A DNA stretch of 64,000 nt from Sphingobium amiense (GTDB taxonomy: Bacteria > Pseudomonadota > Alphaproteobacteria > Sphingomonadales > Sphingomonadaceae): positions 1,922,001 to 1,986,000 of the forward strand of contig NZ_AP018664.1 of the NCBI RefSeq assembly GCF_003967075.1, in the 5' to 3' direction. The notes beneath the pieces were generated by a model. The model was not told where the DNA came from and made no database searches. It saw only the letters and a program-made list of their open reading frames with translations. Below, piece by piece: positions 58,459 through 64,000 of the stretch. Every line of letters starts with the position of its first letter. Position 1 is the first letter of the stretch. The position numbers and the translations under genes were made by a program.

Positions 58459-59668
58459 ATGGCATTATTGAGCGTCATCCGGCGCTGGCATTACCGCGAT
58501 CATCTGTCGATCCGGGAGATAGCCAAGCGTACCGGTCTATCCCGCAACACGGTCCGTAAATATCTGCGGTCAGACACAGTCGAGCCGCAGTTCAAAGTGC
58601 CCGAGCGGCCGAGCAAGCTGGATCCGTTCGTCGATCGGCTGACGGTCTGGCTCAGGCGAGAGATGGGCCGATCGCGCAAGCAGAAGCGCACGATCAAGCA
58701 GTTGCATGCCGATCTGGTGAGCCTGGGCTTTGACGGGTCCTATGGCCGTGTCGCGGCCTTTGCTCGTGCCTGGCGCGATGATTATCGCCGCCAGCAGCAG
58801 ATGAGCGGCAAGGGCACCTTCGTGCCGTTGTCGTTCGCACCGGGTGAAGCATTCCAGTTTGACTGGAGCGAGGACTGGGCGATCATCGATGGTGTCCGCA
58901 CCAAGCTGCAGGTTGCACACTTCAAGCTCAGCTACAGCCGGGCCTTCTTCGTTCGAGCCTATCTGCTCCAGACCCACGAGATGCTGTTCGACGCCCATAA
59001 TCACGCGTTCCGCGTGCTGGGCGGGGTGCCGCGCCGCGGCATCTATGACAACATGCGCACTGCCGTCGACAAGGTCGGGCGCGGCAAGGATCGGACCGTC
59101 AACGCCCGCTTCCTCACGATGGTGAGCCATTATCTGTTCGAGGCAGAGTTCTGTAATCCGGCAGCGGGTTGGGAGAAGGGGCAGGTCGAGAAGAACGTCC
59201 AGGATGCGCGGCATCGCCTGTGGCAGCCCGTTCCCCAGACCGAGACGCTCGACGCCCTGAACAGCTGGCTGGAGGATCGCTGCAAGGCGCTGTGGCAGGA
59301 TATCCCGCACGGGATCGAACCGGGCTCTGTCGCTGATGCCTGGGCCGAGGAGGTGGCAAGCCTGATGCCGATGGGCAGGCCGTTCGACGGCTTTGTCGAA
59401 TATGGCAAGCGGGTCTCACCGACCTGCCTCGTCCATCTGGAGCGCAACCGCTACAGCGTGCCGGCATCCTTTGCCAACCGCCCTGTCAGCGTGCGGCTCT
59501 ATCCCGACCGCTTCCTCGTGGTGGCCGAGGGGCAGTTGCTGTGCGAACACCAGCGCATCATCGAACGATCCCATGATGGGCCAGGACGCACTGTTTATGA
59601 CTGGCGCCATTATCTGGCAGTGGTCCAGCGCAAGCCTGGCGCCCTGCGCAATGGCGCGCCGTTCCTAG
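58459..59668 (+). pseudogene. istA: istA copy 2, 5' part
   Basis: The first ~403 codons are identical to copy 1, including the HTH and all three catalytic acids. Reading then enters the IS1380-family element and stops at 59718 after a foreign tail (ARLIHQKCPEGLAGVA). The product lacks the C-terminal domain, so this copy probably cannot transpose on its own, but copy 1 could supply IstA in trans. Confidence 0.92.
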
Positions 59669-61314
59669 CCCGCCTTATTCACCAAAAGTGTCCTGAAGGG
59701 TTGGCGGGAGTGGCGTAAGCCTCTGATCTGAATTAGGAACTGGGTGTCTAAGCCGAACCTGCCGCAGGGCAGAAAATGCCACGGGCCACACCCGCCATGA
59801 ACGATGATATCGCAAGCTCATTTGGATTCCCAGCAGTCGGCCGCAAGAAAATCACAGCTGCGTTCGACGGTGGCCGGCTTACCTCGGATGGCGGTGTTCT
59901 ACTGCTTGCACAGGCCGAGCGCGCGATGGGGATTTGCCAGCGCCTGGCGGCTTGTATTGCCGATCCGCGCGATCCAGCGCGGGTGATCCATCGCCTGGAT
60001 GACATTCTGCGTGCCCGTGTGTTCGCGATTGCGTGCGGCTATGAGGATGCCGATGATCTCGATGCTCTGCGCGACGATCCAGGCTTCCGCCTGGCGCTCG
60101 GCAAGCTGCCGGAATCGGGCGCGGGGCTGGCCAGCCAACCGACGATGAGCCGGTGGGAAAATGCACCGACTACGCGCGAACTGGCCAGCATGATGGCCGC
60201 GATGATCGACATCTACTGCGCCAGCTATCCCGCCCCTCCGACAGCGGTCACGCTGGATATCGACGACACGTGCGACGTCGTGCATGGCTATCAACAGCTC
60301 TCGTTCTGGAACGGGCATCATGGGGAGCGCTGCTTCCTACCGATCCATATCTACGACACCGCGACCGGCAGGCCGGTGGCCATGCTGCTGCGCACAGGCA
60401 AGACGCCTTCTGGAAAGGAGGCGGCGGGGCACATCCGACGCCTGGTGCGTCACCTGCGCCGTAATTGGCCCGATACCCACATCACTATCCGCGGCGACGG
60501 GCACTATGGTCGACCCGAGGTCATGGCCTACTGCGATGCGGCCCGCGTCGATTACGTGTTCGGCCTGCCCACCAATTCAGCGCTGCGCGCCGATCCCGCC
60601 ATTGTTGCGGTCGCCGATGCCTGCGCGGTCAAGCGCGCCCAGCGTCAGTGTCCCGTCCTGCGCAACTATGCCGAGACCCGCTATGGGGCAAAGACCTGGA
60701 AGTGCCAGCGTCGCGTCGTTGCACGGATCGAGGCCAGCACGCTGGGCATGGACATCCGCTATGTCGTCACCTCGTTGGCAACAGGATCGGCCGAGCACAT
60801 CTACGACACGCTCTACTGCGCGCGTGGTCAGGCCGAGAACCTGATCAAGCGCCACAAGTCCCAGCTCGCCAGCGACCGAACCTCGTGCCGCTCGGCCAAT
60901 GCCAATCAGATGCGCCTGATACTGCACACTGCCGCATACTGGCTGCTATGGCGCATCCAGCAGGCGATGCCCAGGACCGCTGCTCTGGCAAGCGCGGAGT
61001 TTACCACCTTGCGCCTGCGGCTGCTCAAGGTCGCTGCGCGCGTCGTAGAAAGTGCTAGCCGCATCCGCATTGCCTTCGCTTCCGCCTGTCCGGATGCCGA
61101 CCTGTTCCGCGCCCTCGTTCTCCGGCTGAAGCCTGCGCCGACGTAGCCCATGCGGCAGCGCCGCAGAACTCCGAGCCCAGCCCTTCAACCCGAAAAGCCC
61201 ATCAATCCGAATGCGGTGAAACAAACGCCAGCGATGCCGGTCGTCCGCGCAATACAGCCAGCCGCAGCAAATGCCCAGAGCGGACCCGAAACCGAGCGTC
61301 GTGAATAAGAGAGG
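59669..61314 (+). mobile_element. IS1380-family insertion sequence nested in IS21
   Basis: A 1646-bp element with imperfect terminal repeats (CCCGCCTTATTCAC at the left; CCTCTCTTATTCAC as the reversed right end) and one transposase gene. It sits between two copies of CTAG (59665-59668 and 61315-61318), where copy 1 of the IS21 has a single CTAG. The intact copy 1 therefore proves the target site and the 4-bp duplication. The 168 bases after the transposase stop are non-coding. Confidence 0.95.
59797..61146 (+). CDS. IS1380-family DDE transposase
   Basis: A ~449-residue transposase. The family start FPAVGRKKITAAFDGGRLTSDGGVLLLAQ is present. The DDE residues are in VTLDIDDTCDVVHG (Asp), ITIRGDGHYGRPEVM (Asp) and YCARGQAENLIKRHKSQLASDRTSC (Glu), as in IS1380/IS1247-like elements. 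The ATG at 59797 (MNDDIASSF) fits the family start; an earlier ATG at 59776 is in frame. Intact and possibly active. Confidence 0.93.
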   Translation: MNDDIASSFGFPAVGRKKITAAFDGGRLTSDGGVLLLAQAERAMGICQRLAACIADPRDPARVIHRLDDILRARVFAIACGYEDADDLDALRDDPGFRLALGKLPESGAGLASQPTMSRWENAPTTRELASMMAAMIDIYCASYPAPPTAVTLDIDDTCDVVHGYQQLSFWNGHHGERCFLPIHIYDTATGRPVAMLLRTGKTPSGKEAAGHIRRLVRHLRRNWPDTHITIRGDGHYGRPEVMAYCDAARVDYVFGLPTNSALRADPAIVAVADACAVKRAQRQCPVLRNYAETRYGAKTWKCQRRVVARIEASTLGMDIRYVVTSLATGSAEHIYDTLYCARGQAENLIKRHKSQLASDRTSCRSANANQMRLILHTAAYWLLWRIQQAMPRTAALASAEFTTLRLRLLKVAARVVESASRIRIAFASACPDADLFRALVLRLKPAPT

Positions 61315-61632
61315 CTAGAGATGCCCGATGCCTTCCAGCGGTTACAGCGCCATCTGTTGCGCGCTCCCGGCGGCGACAGAGAGATGGTCGAGATCCTTGC
61401 CCTGGTGCTGCATCATGACGAGCAGGTCGTACTGCGCGCGGTTACCATGGCGCTGGAGTCCGGTGTTCCGACCAAAACCCATATCCTCAACTTGCTGCAC
61501 CGGCTGATCGACGGCAAGCCGCTGACGACACCGCCGATCACGGCGCCCCAGGCGCTGAGGCTGGTCAGCGAGCCCCTTGCCAATGTGGAACGCTATGATG
61601 CGCTGCGCGGGGAGAACCGCCATGCGTCATGA
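61315..61632 (+). pseudogene. istA: istA copy 2, 3' part
   Basis: The remaining ~105 codons of istA after the IS1380 insertion, beginning with the duplicated CTAG. It is identical to the end of copy 1 and retains the overlap with istB. An ATG at 61321 could start a short peptide with no catalytic residues. Confidence 0.9.
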
Positions 61633-62404
61633 TCCCGCCAGCGGCGCCATCATCGTCATGCTGCGCAGCCTCAAGATGCATGGCATGGCGCAGGCCGTCA
61701 CCGATCTCATGGAGCAAGGCGCGCCCGCGTTCGACGCGGCCGTCCCGATCCTGTCCCAGCTTTTGAAGGCGGAGACTGCCGAACGGGAAGTGCGGTCGGT
61801 ATCCTATCAGCTCAAGATCGCACGGTTCCCGGCCTATCGCGATCTGGCGAGCTTCGACTTTGCCAGCAGCGAGGTCAACGAGGCGCTGGTCCGCCAGCTT
61901 CACCGCTGCGAGTTTATGGACGTGGCCGACAATATCGTGCTGGTCGGCGGACCCGGAACCGGCAAGACCCACATCGCCACCGCCCTAGGCGTCCAGGCCA
62001 TCGAGCATCATCGCAAGCGCGTGCGGTTCTTCTCCACGGTCGAGCTGGTCAACGCGCTGGAACAGGAGAAGGCGCAGGGCAAGGCAGGGCAGATCGCCGG
62101 AAGGCTTGCCCACTCCGATCTCGTGATCCTCGACGAGCTTGGTTATCTGCCGTTCAGCGCCTCAGGCGGCGCCCTGCTGTTCCATCTGCTGAGCAAGCTT
62201 TACGAGCGCACCAGCGTCATCATCACCACCAACCTCAGCTTCAGCGAATGGGCCACCGTGTTCGGAGATGCCAAGATGACCACCGCGCTCCTCGATCGGC
62301 TCACCCATCACTGCCACATCCTCGAGACCGGCAACGACAGCTTCAGGTTCAAGAACAGCTCCGCTCAGCAGCCCAAAACCCGGAAGGAGAAAACCCCATC
62401 TTGA
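61622..62404 (+). CDS. istB: IS21-family ATP-binding helper IstB, copy 2
   Basis: Identical to the 260-residue IstB of copy 1, with an intact Walker A and B. With istA broken upstream, translation coupling is altered, so expression may be reduced unless the IS1380 element provides a promoter. Confidence 0.93.
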   Translation: MRHDPASGAIIVMLRSLKMHGMAQAVTDLMEQGAPAFDAAVPILSQLLKAETAEREVRSVSYQLKIARFPAYRDLASFDFASSEVNEALVRQLHRCEFMDVADNIVLVGGPGTGKTHIATALGVQAIEHHRKRVRFFSTVELVNALEQEKAQGKAGQIAGRLAHSDLVILDELGYLPFSASGGALLFHLLSKLYERTSVIITTNLSFSEWATVFGDAKMTTALLDRLTHHCHILETGNDSFRFKNSSAQQPKTRKEKTPS

Positions 62405-62458
62405 CCCACCCCTGACATCCGAAACATAATCGCAAGGTGGGTCACTTCTCGATGAAAA

Positions 62459-62488
62459 CCCCGGGTCACTTCTCAGCAGCAATCAACA
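62459..62488 (+). repeat. IS21 copy 2 right terminal inverted repeat
   Basis: Exact inverse of 58349-58378. The two GGGTCACTTCTC repeats of the right end are also present (62439-62450 and 62463-62474). The next base, 62489, begins the low-GC mobile remnant. Confidence 0.9.
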
Positions 62489-62801
62489 GCTTTTCATCCT
62501 TTCTTCCAAAGCTGGAAAATTTCCGATTCAAGCCGCTCTGGACATCATTTTCCGCCTTCGGCGGCAAATCATCCAAATCCGTGACATCGCCATTTTCAAA
62601 GGCTGAATTCAGACTCTCATCGATCTTTCGAACCTGATCGATTCTGGAAAATGCCTGCTGACCGAATTCTAAAATATACCCATAGAGCAGCTCATTCAGA
62701 ATTTGTGATCTTGGCTTGCCGTACAAACGGCATAGCTTATCGAATGTCTGTAGAGTGGCTGTTGGCACGTTGAAATTTACAAGTGTTTTTGTGTCTGTCA
62801 T
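62489..62801 (-). CDS. Ribbon-helix-helix-like small protein, C-terminus cut by IS21
   Basis: About 104 native residues, then a tail read from the IS end (LLIAAEK). The N-terminal part MTDTKTLVNFNVPTATLQTF resembles a ribbon-helix-helix strand and helix (VNFNVP...; CRLYGKPRSQILNELLYGYI), as in CopG/MetJ-type repressors of plasmids and phages. The C-terminal half is acidic. A good AAGGAG lies before the ATG at 62801. Low GC, AT-rich codons. In the same orientation as the HUH-type gene, 215 bases downstream of it. The likely role is autoregulation or copy control; inferred. Confidence 0.55.
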
Positions 62802-63016
62802 ATATTCTCCTTAGCTGGTTTTATAATACATCCTTCGGATGGTGCTTCGCACGGTGTTGATGTGTTTCTTGAATGTTTTTTATAGAGATGATTTTTCAGA
62901 ATTGTTTCTGAAGGTTTTTAGACAATATTATAGAATCAAGGTCCGAAGCTGTTTTCGAACCAAGTCGGGTTTGCGGATGATAGCGAAGGTGGTCGAAGGG
63001 GTCTTAGACCCAGCAA
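62802..63016. other. Spacer with three small palindromes, possible replication-origin region
   Basis: A 215-base AT-rich spacer between the HUH-type and ribbon-helix-helix-like genes. It contains CATCC-TTC-GGATG (62829-62841), TTCAGAA-TTGT-TTCTGAA (62895-62912) and GGGTCT-T-AGACCC (62999-63011). The last directly follows the end of the HUH gene. Hairpins beside a Rep gene are typical of rolling-circle origins, but terminators are an equal explanation for some. Confidence 0.4.
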
Positions 63017-63517
63017 TCAACTCAGGTGAGAGTTTTCCCAGTCGAACGATTCATCGTAAACGACCTTACTCTGTAGCTTGCTAATGTAGGACACCCATCC
63101 CTCGTCACAGAGGGATTGGATGTGAATCTCGTTGTATCCCCACGGGGTCCGAGACCAGCAGTCGCGGATCATCGCAGGATATTCCAGTTCCAGTTCCGGC
63201 CGGGGACAATCGAGAATCAGATGGTAGTGGACACGGACACCGTTCCCTCCCTCGATCACCGGAAGGACGTTGATCCGTTTCCCGTACCGAGCAGTAGCCT
63301 TCCCATAAACCTGACGGTTCAGAAGGTTCATGAAGTGACGGAAATTCTTCCTAGCTTCGTACATGTCGATCTTCTGATACCGACCAGCAAAACCACCGAC
63401 ACCCGCGATCCCCTGTTTCAGGGTCAGGGTCACAGCGAAGGGGAACGAGAATCGCTGGAGATTCACGAACGACAGGACAGACTGACGGTAGGAAATTCGA
63501 TCTTGGTTTGTTCTCAT
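63017..63517 (-). CDS. Putative rolling-circle replication initiator (HUH endonuclease)
   Basis: A 166-residue protein with the three motifs of HUH Rep proteins in order. Motif 1 is FAVTLTLK (residues 27-34). Motif 2 is VHYHLIL with the metal-binding HYH (97-99). Motif 3 is WVSYISK with the candidate nucleophile Tyr144 and Lys147 in a YxxK pattern. The spacing is compatible with a compact HUH domain. It has no helicase or other domain and is shorter than most plasmid Reps. It uses AT-rich codons unlike the chromosome. No strong ribosome-binding site is seen before the ATG at 63517. I know no named family for it; the nuclease role is inferred from motifs. Confidence 0.6.
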   Translation of the reverse strand: MRTNQDRISYRQSVLSFVNLQRFSFPFAVTLTLKQGIAGVGGFAGRYQKIDMYEARKNFRHFMNLLNRQVYGKATARYGKRINVLPVIEGGNGVRVHYHLILDCPRPELELEYPAMIRDCWSRTPWGYNEIHIQSLCDEGWVSYISKLQSKVVYDESFDWENSHLS

Positions 63518-63781
63518 GCGGACGTGCAGAACCGATAGTTAGTTTTGTGGTATTTAGGGATGGGATGAAGGGGAGACGGATAGAAATTAAAGAAAATCCG
63601 TTCATTCAATATATCCGACACGTCGAATCGCACCAATAGCTCATGAACAACTATGGAAGAAAAATCTGATCCCTGAACGGTCGTCAGGAGATTTTCTATG
63701 AGGAAGAGAACGACAGACTGCCGGTTGTGATCGGATCACACCGGGGAGAAGTCAGAAGACTAATCAGTTTCAAATGAGGAC

Positions 63782-63857
63782 TGGTGCCGCTTACGTGACT
63801 CGAACACGTGACCCTCGCATTACGAATGCGATGCTCTACCAACTGAGCTAAAGCGGC
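63782..63857 (-). tRNA. tRNA-Thr (anticodon CGT)
   Basis: A complete cloverleaf on the minus strand from 63857: acceptor GCCGCTT, D-arm with AGCTCAGTTGGTAGAGC, anticodon stem TCGCA/TGCGA with loop TTCGTAA (anticodon CGT, reading ACG), T-arm with GTTCGAGTC, and acceptor AAGCGGC. Discriminator A and an encoded CCA (63782-63784). The 3' end faces the low-GC element. Confidence 0.95.
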
Positions 63858-63914
63858 GTCGGGGCGGGCAGATAACAGTGGTTGGGGCGCAGGACAACCC
63901 GCCAATTTCGCCGA

Positions 63915-64000
63915 TGGCCGATAATCCTGCGCGCCGTTCCTCCACCCCCGCCCTGCGCCGGCCCATTAACTCCTATTTTACCATCGCCTGCCAGTGTGGG
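63915..64000 (+). CDS. Start of an unidentified gene, running off the window
   Basis: An open frame from an ATG at 63915 to the window edge (MADNPARRSSTPALRRPI..., ending TIACQCG). The Cys-x-Cys at the end could begin a zinc ribbon. Codon use fits the chromosome and the frame has no stop. The ribosome-binding site is weak, and only 28 codons are visible, so it is tentative. Confidence 0.35.

Larger units (their letters stand above)
58349..62488 (+). mobile_element. IS21-family insertion sequence, copy 2, interrupted by IS1380
   Basis: The same element as at 1810-4299, with identical 30-bp terminal repeats (58349-58378 and 62459-62488). It is 1650 bases longer because of a nested IS (1646 bp plus a 4-bp target duplication). 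istA is broken and istB is intact. The flanks (gtggt / gcttt) show no target duplication, as for copy 1. The left flank is the cysteine-dioxygenase-like gene; the right flank is a low-GC mobile remnant, so the element now joins two unrelated regions. Confidence 0.93.
62489..63781. mobile_element. Remnant of a low-GC element at tRNA-Thr, carrying an HUH replication gene
   Basis: About 1.3 kb with much lower GC than the chromosome, bounded on the left by the IS21 and on the right by the 3' end of tRNA-Thr. It holds the ribbon-helix-helix-like gene and the HUH-type gene. tRNA 3' ends are common integration sites. The second attachment copy is not in the window, as expected if the left part was removed by the IS. 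No integrase is visible. The 264 bases between the HUH gene and the tRNA hold no supported gene. Confidence 0.6.

Noticed and set aside
63566..63640. A 24-codon plus-strand frame (MKGRRIEIKEN...) in the low-GC remnant
   Set aside because: Very short and without support; AT-rich DNA gives such frames by chance.

Overview
The window is chromosomal DNA from a sphingomonad (Alphaproteobacteria, Sphingomonadaceae; a Sphingobium- or Sphingomonas-like genome is my best guess). The grounds are high GC, an alphaproteobacterial gene set (TrcR/DUF1013, RcdA/DUF1465, a DksA with degenerate zinc cysteines, TIGR02186 beside TauE/SafE, DUF815, DUF1192), and short palindromic repeats with GAAG loops or the CGTTCGTTTCGAGC core that I associate with this family.

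Left part (1-7205). After the start of sucC and two small genes lies an NfrB-like glycosyltransferase gene that is split. Its 5' part (1033-1543) and 3' part (about 5413-6159) are separated by a remnant genomic island. The island holds the N-terminal end of a serine recombinase, a complete IS21-family element (1810-4299, istA/istB) that cuts the recombinase, a LuxR-type HTH protein with a C-terminal membrane helix, and a small XRE-like gene. An NfrA C-terminal-like gene follows the 3' part.

Core part (7266-52667). Mostly ordinary chromosome: TauE/SafE and TIGR02186; ahpC-ahpF; a TonB-dependent siderophore receptor behind a possible Fur box; an L,D-transpeptidase; ilvD; a thioesterase; an OMP; sdaA; tamB-tamA; a regulator cluster (RcdA-like, two YdcH-like, PilZ, dksA); a serine-rich protein with a PEP-CTERM-like tail; serS with an unusual internal low-GC insert; a K+ channel; rimO; a leucyl aminopeptidase; marR, NlpC/P60 and argC; a PQQ-type sugar dehydrogenase; a DUF815 ATPase; a Sua5-type gene; msrA; fadD; trcR; a glycosyltransferase and metallophosphoesterase pair; a quinone oxidoreductase; and clpA.

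Right part (52695-64000). A minus-strand sulfonate/sulfur cluster runs cysteine-dioxygenase-like, rhodanese, SsuD-like monooxygenase, SsuA-like binding protein, class II aldolase, peroxiredoxin-like. Its first gene is cut by a second, apparently identical IS21 copy (58349-62488), which is itself interrupted by an IS1380-family element (59669-61314, CTAG target duplication). Beyond the IS is a lower-GC remnant of a small mobile element abutting the 3' end of tRNA-Thr(CGT). It encodes a truncated ribbon-helix-helix-like protein and a 166-residue protein carrying all three motifs of rolling-circle HUH replication initiators (TLT, HYH, YxxK).

The best candidates for something new are the HUH-Rep element at tRNA-Thr, the in-frame foreign-looking insert in seryl-tRNA synthetase, the membrane-anchored LuxR/XRE pair on the island, and the serine-rich surface-type protein.
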